From assembly GCA_963082975.1 (NCBI GenBank), contig OY720344.1:15921580-15985579 (forward strand): a DNA stretch of 64,000 nt, read 5' to 3'. This document shows positions 56,901 through 64,000 of this stretch, piece after piece. Each line of letters begins with the position of its first letter. The stretch's first letter is position 1. The notes beneath the pieces are model-generated. The model did not search any database. It saw only the letters and a list, made by a program, of their open reading frames with translations, and was not told where the DNA came from. This stretch comes from Labia minor. Its lineage: Eukaryota; Arthropoda; Insecta; Dermaptera; Spongiphoridae. Both the position numbers and the translations under genes were made by a program.

Positions 56901-59900
56901 ATATGTTTCTTTATTTTCTTTTATATATATTATATCATTGTTTATTATAAAATTTCATGAAATCCTTAGAAATATTGTGTATTTAATGCTATTTATCTTT
57001 ATTTTTATCTAATTCAATTAATTTTATCGAAAGTTTTATTTCTTTTGTTAAGATTAAAGTGACAAAATATTATTATCAAAGTGAGATATAAAAATAATAT
57101 TTTTTCCAGGAATTATCCGACCAAATGCCATGTGCCGATCAACTTAATCTATATTCTTTAACTTTTGATGATTTTTCATTATCTGATGAAGAAATGGTGC
57201 TAGCTGCTGTCGCTATGTTCGTGGATTTAGGTCTAGTGAAACGATTTAATATGGACCGAAAGGTAAATATTATCCATTTTTATTATTGTTTATATTTTAA
57301 TTAGAATACTTTTTTAATTGAATTGAATTGCATCTTTAATTATAATATCATATTTATTTAGGCTGTTGCTATTGTTTTAATTCAGTATATCTCCCTGATA
57401 TGTATACAAATAGTGAACATTTCTGTTGCGCTGGTTAACTATATTTTAGGCGAAAAATTACTAAAATTTAAACGTTTTATAAATACATTCTAAATTTAAA
57501 ATAACAATTTAATATTTATTTATTAATCTTATACAATGATTAAAACATAAAAAAAATTGTTGATCTTGGGGGTTTTCATATACTTTCAATTAAATAAAAC
57601 TTCATATTTTCTTTTTGGTTTCCACCTTCTTATTCAATCTTTCATTGAGTAATAAAAATTATCTTATTTCAATATATATAAAAAATATACTTGGATGCAG
57701 CTAAATCGACTCAACCCATAAGCGCGTATACAAAGTCTTATTTTTTTGAAATGGCAAAGCCGATATTTATAAAATGCATCTATTTTTAAAGCTTATTTAT
57801 TTAGGTTTACATTGATATCAAAATCAAGCAAATTGGTTGATTACTTTTTAAATTATGTGATCTAAATGCCTGAACTGGAAAAAATGATGTTCCTAGCTAC
57901 CGCAACTGTTTATTTGCAATTGCCATATAAAATTCACACAACCAATTATTTTCATTAATTTCATTTATGGTATAATCGTAATAAACCTCTATGATATCGT
58001 TTGGTGTCATTGTCTCTAAATTTTAAATAAATTATTAGGTTAACAAAAAATTAATTTTTAAAATATTGGTTTATGTTATATAAATATAAAATAATCATTA
58101 TACTTTTTTAAAAAAAATCTCATAATATTCTTTAAGCATATTTATTCAACTTGTTTCTAATCCAAACAAATAATTATTAATTAAAATCAAATATTATTAA
58201 AAGTTGTTTTTCTTTATTAATATTTTAATAATTATTGTCTTTAATTTCTGGTATCTTTTTTATAATAATTTAATATAAAAAAAGTAATTAATGCATAATT
58301 TATAAATTATATAATTATATGTCATCTTTATTAAATATTTAAAAAAAATATATAATATTAATTATTTTATATTTATATATTTAAAGCTTATTTATTTAGC
58401 TTTACATTGATAAAATTAATATCAAGCAAATTGGTTGATTACTTTTTAAATTATGTGATCTGAATGGCTGAACTGGAAAAAATGACGTTCTTAGCTACCG
58501 TTACTGTTTATTTGCAATTGCCATATAAAATTCCATACAACCAATTTTTCTTATTAATCTCATTAATGATAAATTTCTAAAATACATCAATTACGTCATC
58601 TCGTGTCATAGTCTAAATTTTTAAATAATTTAATTATGTTAATAAAAAATTAATTTTTAAAATATTGGCTTTTATGTTATATAAATAAATAAGTTGACCT
58701 GTGGCCAGGTCCGAACCGATCGACGGTTTGAAATAAATTAATTTCCAGCTACAGAAACAATTTCAAATAATTTTAATATATCTATTAATGTAATAAAAAA
58801 CAGATATGGATATAACATAAATATTTTTAATTTTATTTTATTTATAATAAATATGTAAGACCAGGCTGTGACGTCATGAATGTCTGGATGACGTCCTATA
58901 ATTTTAAATTAATAATTATATGTCATCTTTAATAAATATTTAAAAAATATATATAATATTAATTATTTTATATATATTTATATATATTATAATATTTTTG
59001 AATGTATATTAATAGAATAAAATGTCTTAAAATGTTAACAAAAATTATTCAAAACTTTTAAAATAATAATAATAATAATAATTCAAAATTAGTAATATTA
59101 TTATATCGTGTGACAAACAGTAAAAGTATCAGTCGAAAAATATTCTTAATAAGTGAATAGGGATCGCCATAAACAATTCGGGTGATTCTCTTTTTATTTT
59201 TTATATTTTTATATTATTATTTATTATTATATATTTATATTTTTAAAGCTTATTTATTTAGCTTTACATTGATATCAATATCAAGCAAATTGATTGATTA
59301 CTTTTTATATTATGTGATCTGAATGGCTGAACTGGAAAAAATGATGTTCCTAGCTACCGCTACTATTTATTTGAAATTGCCTTATAAAATTCCATACAAC
59401 CAATTCTTATTAATCGCATTTCAAATGTTAATTGGATTAAATTTACAGTTTGCTTGATATTGATATCAATGTAAAGCTAAATAAATAAGCTTTAATAATA
59501 TATGCATGTTATAAATATCGGCTTAGCCATTTCAAAAAAATAAGATTTTGTATACGCGCTTATGGGTTGAGTCGATTTAGCTGCACCAAGAATATATATA
59601 CTTGGTTTAGCGCTTATTAATATTTGCCTGAAAATAATTAATTTTTATATAAATGTTTAATAAACTAAAATACACTATATAAGTCTGTAGATGATGATTT
59701 TTAAAATTACATTATTTTCAAAATGATTTTTCAGACACTTTATCGATTTCTCTTGACGGTTAAACGTAATTATCGAGATGTTCCTTATCACAATTGGAGA
59801 CATGCCTTTAACGTCGCCCAGGTTATGTTTGCAATTTTAATGGTAAGAGAAATCCTAATTATATTTTATTATATTAACTATGAAATTTTATATTTAGTGG

Positions 59901-62900
59901 TTTAATAATTCGTTTATTATTATTAACAGCTAAAAAGACTTTCCCTTTAAGAAATTATTTCTAACAAAAAAAAAAAAAAATGATAATTTCAGACCAACTT
60001 TTCACTAGAAAAACGAGTTTTGCTAAGATGACGAATATGTGAAGTTGGTGTTATTTTGTTATAGTATTTTAATATTAAAATATCCATAAAAATTTATATA
60101 TTCATATAAATTTTAATGATGATAATATTTTTTTTATTTTACATAAGAGCTCATTTATTATCGATATTTATTATTAAATTCATCCATTTTCAATTTATAT
60201 TCATTTGCATAATAAAAAATAAATTTGTTTGAATAATAAATGAATTAGATGTGTATATTTGAATATTAATTTTTGATTTATAAAAAAAAATTATTATTAT
60301 AATATTGAATTATAGGGTTGTGAAATGAAAGGCACATTCAATGATATCGAAGTTCTAGGCATGTTTGTCGGATGTCTTTGTCACGATCTAGATCATCGTG
60401 GAACGAATAACGCTTTTCAACAAAAGTAAGTAAACTAATTAAATTCATGTTAATGAATCATAACATTTCATCTAAATACTATACATAGAATTATATTCTT
60501 CTATCCGGGTACGATAAATTTCATCTGCATTTTTTTTTTAAATTTTACAGTTAAATTGATTATTTTTGGTTCAGTAATTTTTTTTTTCTATATACTGAAA
60601 ATAATTACCCAATATAATTTTTATAATAAATATAATACATAGTATAGCTCTTAGTAATAGTACAAAATTTTATCTAAAATATAGTACCAGAATTATAAAT
60701 ATTTTATTCGATTTCTCTAAATAAAATAGAAATAAAAAAATATAATATTAGTTTATATATATTTTTCTTCTCCAAATTACATTTAATTTTTAAATATTTA
60801 TATAATTGATCAATTAAAATGTCTGTTGCCTCTTTTAAACTCTTTTTTCTTTCTATATTTTTCTCTCGACCTCTCTATCTACCTTTCCCTGTAATATACA
60901 TGTATGTACGAGTATATTATACTTTAATGTTTCCGGTTCTCTTTGGTTGTCAAAGCATTTTTAATCTATAATACTTCTTGTTTTTTTTTAGATTATATGC
61001 ATATTATTTCAAAAGTTATTCTCTAGACCAGCTATTCTCCAAGGGGTCCAAGTGGACCCCCTGGGGGTCTATGGGATTTCATGGGGGATCTACATATGAT
61101 CACCAAGGGGTCTATTGGGGGTCTATGGATGTTTCTTTAGTAAAAAATAAATTGAAAGGGGAGATTTAAGAATAAAACTTAGTAATTTTAGGCCAAACAT
61201 AAAAGAAATCGCACAAAAACGTCAATTATAATTTTGTAAAATATTAATGTTTTTTTTATTATGTGTTAAATTTAATCATTAAAATTATAGATATAATTAT
61301 TGATATTTCAGTTTCTTTCTTCTGTACAATTTCCCCTAATTTTCCTATTACTATGTGTTTTAAAATGAGTTGTCTGTGATAGCTTTTGCACACACACAAT
61401 TAGATGTATATTATATATATATATATTCCTTAGGTAGGGGGTCTATGAAAAAAATAAAATTCCTACAGGGGGTCTATGGAAGAAAAAATTTGAGAACCCC
61501 TGCTCTAGAAGTATTAATTAATTACATAAATAAATTATCAGGGCAGTATAGTGGATAAATTCTTATATTTCAAAAATAATTAGAGAGAACATATACATTT
61601 TATAAATATAAATTTAGAAAAATTAAAGAGTATTATAATTTAAGTACCAAATTAAAAAGCTGGGACTAATAAAAACTTTTTTAAATAGGGTAGGATAGCT
61701 AGCTATTACCATATTATATTTAGTTTACACTTTCTGTTTAGTTGAAATTTTGTTCTCAAATTTTATCTAATAATAAACTACATTTCAATCTACTAGACAT
61801 CTACTAATTAACCGATTGACTCGAAATTTTGTAAACTTACTTGTTCTCGATAAGGATACAATAATGAAATGATTACTAAGTTGATTAATTTAAGAAATTA
61901 TATTTGATTAAAAACATTCCAAACTTTGATGTATTAGAAAACAAAAATTGTATAGATCTGTCGGATTTGCAATTTTGTCTCTATATTATATTAATATTAA
62001 CATAAAACTTAGTATCCATTAAATTATTCTTATTTTTTTAATAAATTTTAAAAAGTTTTTTCAAATATTTTCTAATTATATTAATTTAAGATTCTTATAT
62101 AGATATCCATAGACAAATTGAATACTTTTATGATTGTTTTAGAATCAAAAGGATAAAAAAATTATTTGAGTTATTAGAAAAAAATATCGCACGTCTATGC
62201 TGAAATAATCAAATTGGAGATATACCTACTATTGTTCCTTTCTTTAAGTGTCTCAGAGCAATTAATTAGAAATATATTTTTTTATTATTTTATTTATTCA
62301 GCATCAAATTGTATTTTTTGGCTTATTGGGGTCTCAATAATGTGACAACAAAAAAATAAAAGTATTGAAAAAGAGTATGGATAAAATTACGATCAATTAT
62401 TGCTGATATATAATAGAAATAAAAATATTAAAAAATATAGATCAATAGCAAATAAAGTGACTCTATAACAGAAAAAAGAATTACTAGGGTAGGTCAATAA
62501 GTCCGTGATATTTTGAATGAATCACAGATTTTTGGATAAAAAATTATTTTATTTTTCAACGTGGTCTCCTTTGAGCTCTTTACACTTCTTCCAACGTTTC
62601 TATAATTTATTTATCCCTTCTAAACAATAAGATTTGTCGAAGACATCAAAATAGGTATTTGTTTGTGAGATAATTTAATCGTTGGAGTTCAATCTCTTTC
62701 CGCCGAGCCATTTTTTTCAGGTCTGGAAACAAGAAATTGTCATTCGCGGCTAAATTCGGAAAATAGAGCGAATATTTATTACGGGGTAGTCTGCTATTAA
62801 TGGATGTCAAACAAAAACTAAAATATCCAGATGGTTCAAATTTCGACAGGAGTCAGCTGATAGTTGCCTGCTGACAGGAAGAGGGTTGTCATTCCATTTG

Positions 62901-63470
62901 AGGATATTCAAAAAGTGACAGACTTATTGACCTATCCTCATATAAAATATTGTGAAAATTGTATTTTTTTTCGACACATGTAATTTTGTTATTATTTGTT
63001 CATTTTTACTTTCTCTCTCTATTTAATGGGACGAAGTCCCATAAAAAGAGTAATAATAAAAATAAAATAAAAATCTTAATCAAGTTTGAATTACAGATAG
63101 ATTCCTTATTTAATAAATTATTATAAAAGTAGTAAATTTTTTTAATATAAATAAACTTTTATTATATATTTATATATTGATAGATTAGTTTTTTTTCAGG
63201 GCTGGATCCGCTTTGGTTCTTTTATACGGAACAACAAATACAATGGAGCAGCACCATTTCAATCATGCTGTTATGATACTTAGTAGCGAGGTCTGTTGAT
63301 TATCTAGAATCAATTCATACTACATAAATATAACAACTTATATTAAAATAATATTTTAATTTTTTTCAGAGTCACAATATCTTTTCATCCCTTTCCTCGG
63401 AACAATATTCAAAAGTAATGACAGTTCTAAAACACTCAATATTAGCAACAGATCTTTCCGTCTATTTTCA
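32754..63470 (+). CDS. Pde6: cGMP-specific 3',5'-cyclic phosphodiesterase, GAF-GAF-PDE, insect Pde6-like (partial)
   Basis: Hydrolyses cyclic nucleotide (cGMP expected for this subgroup); member of the PDE5/6/11 group. Eleven exons are visible: 32754-32918, 50325-50414, 50492-50760, 55384-55666, 55995-56087, 56714-56764, 57110-57262, 59735-59842, 60316-60425, 63200-63290, 63370-63470. They join in frame to 504 codons with GT-AG junctions. Residues 1-85 are the second half of GAF-A, about 86-300 GAF-B, then a linker and the start of the catalytic domain. Both GAF domains keep an NK-F-DE type motif. Catalytic YHNWRH (386-391) and [11 protein letters not shown] (426-436) supply the proton donor and three of the four metal ligands; the last conserved Asp and the C-terminus lie beyond the window. 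Wording of GAF-B and the catalytic core is closest to Drosophila Pde6 rather than Pde11. 5' exons were not found. Confidence 0.93.
33146..33703 (+). mobile_element. repeat family C, copy C4
   Basis: TCTGGAGTGTCTCCACTCGA to TTGGCGAGATAGTA with the family core and only four CA units. A LINE L1a fragment follows within a few bases. Confidence 0.7.
33704..33960 (+). pseudogene. LINE family L1a 3' fragment with (GATA)n tail
   Basis: 77 codons open: [54 protein letters not shown], then GATAGATAGATA. The best preserved C-terminus of this family; 5'-truncated on insertion. Confidence 0.85.
33961..34840. other. AT-rich intronic gap
   Basis: No element or exon recognised. Confidence 0.45.
34845..35398 (+). 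pseudogene. LINE family L1a 3' fragment, longer copy
   Basis: 90-codon open stretch [20 protein letters not shown] ... [20 protein letters not shown], then frameshifts and a GATAGATAGATA end. Upstream LINE sequence begins near 34845 (GAAGAATTTAAATCG). Confidence 0.83.
35401..37869. other. AT-rich intronic gap, nothing recognised
   Basis: Only (TA)n/A-rich tracts, including (TA)n at 37848-37870. No terminal repeats or frames with family resemblance. Confidence 0.45.
37870..38905 (-). repeat. 1-kb dispersed repeat B, copy 2
   Basis: Inverted counterpart of 15590-16590. This copy has an extra GC-richer segment at 38640-38745 (GGGAGGCTCACCTTACCACC, AGGAGGCCCTATCC) relative to copy 1. Confidence 0.75.
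39230..39900. repeat. unclassified less AT-rich block
   Basis: 670 bp of clearly higher complexity (GGTCTCCACCAATATGGGTG, GCATCTTAGCCACCCTCC) in AT-rich surroundings, with no open frame and no other copy in the window. Looks like an old repeat or non-coding conserved DNA; identity unknown. Confidence 0.4.
39960..41380. other. AT-rich intronic gap
   Basis: Nothing recognised. Confidence 0.45.
41394..43630 (-). mobile_element. 5'-truncated APE-type LINE with intact reverse transcriptase frame
   Basis: The minus frame runs unbroken from the truncation point through 721 codons after an internal Met (43559) to TAA. Upstream in-frame residues [17 protein letters not shown] are the end of an AP-endonuclease domain (SDH motif). 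RT motifs in order: [72 protein letters not shown]; then [23 protein letters not shown] and a GRPRIRW basic tail. The first ~half of the endonuclease is missing, so it cannot be autonomous. RTE/Jockey-like clade, not settled. No stops imply a recent insertion. Confidence 0.93.
43640..45224. other. AT-rich gap with imperfect direct repeats and a GC island
   Basis: TTAATAAAATAAAAACACAA-type sequence occurs at 43620-43675 and 44405-44460, and ATGCATTTTATAAAAWTTAA-type sequence at 44145-44190 and 44593-44640. Between them 44270-44388 is a sharp GC-rich island (AGGCCGCTCGACGTCCTCCC) with no recognised function. Confidence 0.5.
45229..45440 (-). repeat. LTR (3' LTR of the minus-strand element)
   Basis: TG...CA-bounded; differs from its partner at about two positions. 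Confidence 0.93.
45466..45777 (-). CDS. Gln-rich frame in LTR element, uncertain product
   Basis: 103-codon minus frame: [20 protein letters not shown] followed by a Q/H-rich run (CAG/CAA array at 45586-45640). It may be the remains of gag or a chance frame across the trinucleotide repeat. ATG-EEIAN also starts another frame at 46075 because of an internal duplication. Confidence 0.35.
   Translation of the reverse strand: MEEIANAQSSDSELIQLKSHLSSNHPDSSLRNQNACSQQQPQQNSEQLHQQHQQQQQQQQQQQQHQVSCNKIYQCHSNIHTQTCEFVFLRHNAARTSLQPVFP
45891..46048. repeat. minisatellite, ~26-bp unit
   Basis: Four to five copies of GGTCCGGAGGCTGCAGTGGC plus GATGAA, inside the LTR element. GC-rich compared with the surroundings. 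Confidence 0.9.
46126..46448. repeat. second minisatellite and PBS-proximal duplication
   Basis: Repeated GATGACGTCCGGGATGACGG / GTGTTGGTTGATGCGGTGGT units (46126-46318), then two copies of a ~70-bp unit containing GGAGACTCTCCCAGGGTTTA and TTCCAGTAAATGTCGG (46330-46456) next to the primer-binding site. Confidence 0.85.
46466..46676 (-). repeat. LTR (5' LTR of the minus-strand element)
   Basis: Partner of 45229-45440. Adjoins the primer-binding site at 46450-46465. Confidence 0.93.
46694..46727 (-). repeat. family A terminus, cut by Helitron
   Basis: TTACCGACCGACTATAGTAA then GGGAGGTATTGTTT, the family A subterminal end, followed immediately by the Helitron 5' end at 46731. Confidence 0.7.
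46731..47872 (+). mobile_element. complete non-autonomous Helitron carrying a LINE fragment
   Basis: Starts A|TCTATATATATAAAGGAGAA, has a (TGTA)n-like stretch, and ends with a partly decayed hairpin (GAGCGCCGAAGACCCTC) then CTAG|T at 47869-47872; insertion between A and T and no target duplication are Helitron hallmarks. GGGGGCGGAGCCCCC lies at 47818-47832. The middle (46880-47645) is LINE family L1a sequence from the YADD region to the GATA tail. No Rep/helicase. Confidence 0.85.
46880..47645 (+). pseudogene. LINE L1a fragment inside the Helitron
   Basis: Matches 3390-4112: AGAGATTCGGCAATTGCAAT, then GATTGAAATTAATAGGGATA and the LINE C-terminus with many stops, ending GATAGATAT. Confidence 0.8.
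47873..48780. other. AT-rich intronic gap
   Basis: No element or exon recognised. Confidence 0.45.
48781..49387 (-). pseudogene. mariner family M3, copy 2, 3'-truncated
   Basis: Right terminus TTTCTTTTGAACAGACCTCG-TA matches copy 1. Minus frames give [39 protein letters not shown], then a deletion and PPYLPDIG, after which the element stops without a second terminus. Confidence 0.82.
49388..50324. other. end of Pde6 intron a
   Basis: No element recognised; ends in the acceptor used by the exon at 50325. Confidence 0.5.
50325..50414 (+). CDS. Pde6: Pde6 exon b: end of GAF-A (residues 56-85)
   Basis: Acceptor TTACAG, donor GTGAGT, phase 0. Encodes the last GAF-A helix ([19 protein letters not shown]). 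It lies 17.4 kb downstream of the previous exon. Confidence 0.93.
50492..50760 (+). CDS. Pde6: Pde6 exon c: start of GAF-B with S/T/P-rich insert (residues 86-175)
   Basis: Acceptor TTTCAG, donor GTAATC, phase 0 to 2. Encodes [19 protein letters not shown] and [10 protein letters not shown], then about 30 residues rich in Ser, Thr, Pro and Ala before FSKLFEL. The low-complexity part sits in the GAF-B beta2-beta3 loop, which is variable in Pde6 proteins. Confidence 0.93.
51684..52501 (-). mobile_element. deleted pogo/Tigger transposon
   Basis: Termini CAGTAAAAGTCTTATAATCC and TTAGTCTGGCA-type inverted end (CAGTAAAAGTCCATTAGTCT on the minus strand), TA on both sides. Minus frames contain [51 protein letters not shown] and [15 protein letters not shown], the last two being pogo DDE motifs. 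The DNA-binding half and first D are missing, with a frameshift near 52270. Lies in Pde6 intron c. Confidence 0.92.
52502..54118. other. Pde6 intron c, unclassified part
   Basis: 53040-53290 is somewhat less AT-rich (GGCCCTAAAGCCAAAGACAA, GGTCGTACCAAGTCAGATTT) but no frame or copy was recognised. Confidence 0.4.
54119..54644 (-). mobile_element. internally deleted mariner, family M2, copy 2
   Basis: Inverted termini CGAGGGCAGGTCAATAAATC and GACTTATTGACCTGCCCTCA, TA on the left. The minus frame 54445-54215 encodes [40 protein letters not shown] and [20 protein letters not shown], the third-D region and C-terminus (here N-D in place of the usual S-D). About 525 bp of the full ~1.3 kb remains. 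Confidence 0.9.
54645..55383. other. end of Pde6 intron c
   Basis: AT-rich with (AAT)n at 55195-55220; no element recognised. Confidence 0.5.
55384..55666 (+). CDS. Pde6: Pde6 exon d: GAF-B core (residues 175-269)
   Basis: Acceptor CTTTAG, donor GTAATA, phase 2 to 0. Encodes [36 protein letters not shown] and [13 protein letters not shown], the second NKFDE-type motif. Confidence 0.94.
55995..56087 (+). CDS. Pde6: Pde6 exon e: GAF-B last helix (residues 270-300)
   Basis: Acceptor TTCTAG, donor GTAAAT, phase 0. Encodes [20 protein letters not shown] and MARQKVAIE, the helix leading to the catalytic domain. Confidence 0.93.
56714..56764 (+). CDS. Pde6: Pde6 exon f: 17-codon linker microexon (residues 301-317)
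   Basis: Acceptor TTTCAG, donor GTAAGT, phase 0. Encodes [17 protein letters not shown], matching the VLSYHA segment that starts the PDE catalytic region of PDE5/6/11 enzymes. Confidence 0.9.
57110..57262 (+). CDS. Pde6: Pde6 exon g: catalytic domain N-terminal helices (residues 318-368)
   Basis: Acceptor TTCCAG, donor GTAAAT, phase 0. Encodes [19 protein letters not shown] and [11 protein letters not shown], corresponding to the F-x-F-DF-L-D...MF-DL segment of the PDE5/6/11 group. Confidence 0.92.
57682..59620. mobile_element. 1.9-kb foldback element in Pde6 intron g
   Basis: Outer arms are inverted: TGCAGCTAAATCGACTCAAC / AAGCGCGTATACAAA (57696-57735) against the reverse complement at 59555-59595, extending through CCGATATTTATAA and AAGCTTATTTATTTAG (about 170 bp). 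Inside, a ~230-bp unit starting [20 protein letters not shown] is repeated in direct orientation at 57789-58015, 58384-58610 and 59246-59420. A family A fragment is inserted at 58693-58911. Confidence 0.8.
58693..58911 (+). mobile_element. repeat family A, 5' partial copy A3
   Basis: TTGACCTGTGGCCAGGTCCG through GGCTGTGACGTCATGAATGT; very close to A1/A2, then stops. The flanks on both sides (TAATTATATGTCATCTTTA) are similar, so the fragment sits in a duplicated segment. Confidence 0.8.
59735..59842 (+). CDS. Pde6: Pde6 exon h: catalytic YHNWRH exon (residues 369-404)
   Basis: Acceptor TTTCAG, donor GTAAGA, phase 0. Encodes [20 protein letters not shown]; the first His is the expected proton donor and the second a zinc ligand. 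Confidence 0.94.
60316..60425 (+). CDS. Pde6: Pde6 exon i: metal-binding CHDLDHRG exon (residues 405-441)
   Basis: Acceptor TTATAG, donor GTAAGT, phase 0 to 2. Encodes [19 protein letters not shown]; His427 and Asp428 (window numbering) are expected metal ligands. Confidence 0.94.
61029..61502. mobile_element. hAT MITE with CTCTAGA-type target duplication
   Basis: Termini CAGCTATTCTCCAAGGGG and (reverse complement of the right end) CAGGGGTTCTCAAATTTT; flanks CTCTAGAC (61021-61028) and CTCTAGAA (61503-61510), fitting the NTCTAGAN target preference of Buster/Charlie hAT elements. Subterminal GGGGGTCTATGG repeats on both sides. No transposase frame. In Pde6 intron i. Confidence 0.88.
61511..62483. 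other. AT-rich intronic gap
   Basis: Nothing recognised. Confidence 0.45.
62484..62940 (-). mobile_element. internally deleted mariner, family M2, copy 3
   Basis: Termini CTAGGGTAGGTCAATAAGTC and GACTTATTGACCTATCCTCA with TA on both sides. The minus strand retains a broken [20 protein letters not shown]-like region and the terminal part of the gene. 457 bp. Confidence 0.87.
63200..63290 (+). CDS. Pde6: Pde6 exon j (residues 441-471)
   Basis: Acceptor TTTCAG, donor GTCTGT, phase 2 to 0. Encodes [20 protein letters not shown] and [10 protein letters not shown]. The usual E-H-H-H-F reads E-Q-H-H-F here. Confidence 0.93.
63370..63470 (+). CDS. Pde6: Pde6 exon k (residues 472-504, phase 2 end)
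   Basis: Acceptor TTTCAG, donor GTAAGC. Encodes [17 protein letters not shown] and [10 protein letters not shown], the helix before the last metal-binding Asp. The gene continues past the right edge. Confidence 0.93.
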
Positions 63471-63572
63471 GTAAGCTATTAATCCTTATGATTTTTAAAA
63501 CTCTCTCATGTATATTTAATCCTATTATATATAATTATGATTAGATAAAAAATAAATCATTCAACTATAATA

Positions 63573-64000
63573 CGAGGGTCATTCAATAAATAAAGAGACA
63601 AATTATATAATTTTAAAACTATTCAATGAATGCGTACAATCTTTTCAGGATTGTTAGTTGGCAACCTTGGAATATGCTCTGATCAGCTGTTTCATCATTT
63701 CATGCCAACATAACCTCAAACTTTTCCTTTCATCATGGCAAGTCCACTAGAAGATTGAACCTTAGAAGTGCAGCGCTCTATGATTAGATTTTTGTCGCAC
63801 AAGGTGTAAATCCGAGTGAATTTTTTCTATAATGTTGATACAGTACGGTAAAAGTCGTATGAACTATGCGAATATTAACAAGTTGGTTGATAAGTTTAAA
63901 AGTGGCCAAACAAGTATAGATGATGAACTCCGATGTTAACAGATGCGGTGCAAAAAGGGTAATTTGAAAGAATTCTTCGTCAAGGGAACGATGGAACATG
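63573..64000 (+). mobile_element. mariner, 5' part, cut by window edge (family M5)
   Basis: TA|CGAGGGTCATTCAATAAATA terminus, untranslated leader, then a frame starting MASPLED (63736) with frameshifts: LEVQRSMIRFL, NYANINKLVDKFKSGQTSID and KKGNLKEFFVKGTMEH. This is the N-terminal helix-turn-helix region of a mariner transposase; stops show it is inactive. The rest lies beyond the edge. Confidence 0.85.

Noticed and set aside
13351-64000. (GATA), (CA), (TA) arrays as CRISPR-like spacer arrays
   Set aside because: Simple microsatellites without unique spacers; eukaryotic context.

Overview
The window is insect nuclear DNA. It contains a complete odorant receptor gene (a family found only in insects) split by canonical GT-AG introns, an insect-type cGMP phosphodiesterase with large introns, and insect-style transposons: mariner/IS630, pogo-Tigger, hAT, Helitron, APE-class LINEs, a tRNA-derived SINE and a short LTR element. 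The DNA is strongly AT-rich outside exons and transposon ends. The order cannot be fixed from the sequence. No CRISPR array, convincing tRNA/rRNA gene or bacterial feature was seen.

Layout. 1-12.5 kb: no host exon found; a candidate MITE-like element (151-1125), an internally deleted hAT with perfect 8-bp target-site duplications (2308-2973), LINE relics, a Helitron 3' end (4339), a SINE and a dead mariner (11.0-11.8 kb). 12.5-26.3 kb, minus strand: an intact 8-exon odorant receptor gene (386 aa), with introns holding a TA-flanked MITE, repeat families A and C, a SINE and a foldback structure. 26.3-32.7 kb: repeats, a deleted mariner and a deleted IS630-like element. 32.75 kb to the right edge, plus strand: 11 exons (504 codons) of a GAF-GAF-PDE gene, the likely ortholog of insect Pde6 (PDE5/6/11 group). 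The first half of GAF-A and the end of the catalytic domain are not in the exons found.

Intron 1 of the phosphodiesterase gene (32919-50324, 17.4 kb) is a transposon trap: a 5'-truncated LINE with an uninterrupted 721-codon reverse transcriptase frame, a short LTR retrotransposon with TTTT target duplications and internal minisatellites, a complete non-autonomous Helitron carrying a LINE 3' fragment, and a mariner relic. Later introns hold a pogo/Tigger deletion derivative, two deleted mariners, a hAT MITE with a CTCTAGA-type target site, a 1.9-kb foldback element and, at the right edge, the 5' part of another mariner.

The two host genes are convergent in theme, not demonstrably in regulation: the receptor is an olfactory ion-channel subunit and the phosphodiesterase hydrolyses cyclic nucleotide. 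Their start regions face away from each other. If the missing 5' exons of the phosphodiesterase lie left of position 1, the receptor is nested antisense inside one of its introns. The most unusual content is the mobile DNA: two repeat families (A and C) whose architecture (subterminal inverted repeats, a microsatellite core, a stem-loop outside one terminal repeat) matches Helentron-associated HINE/DINE elements, and a Helitron that appears to have multiplied together with a captured LINE tail.
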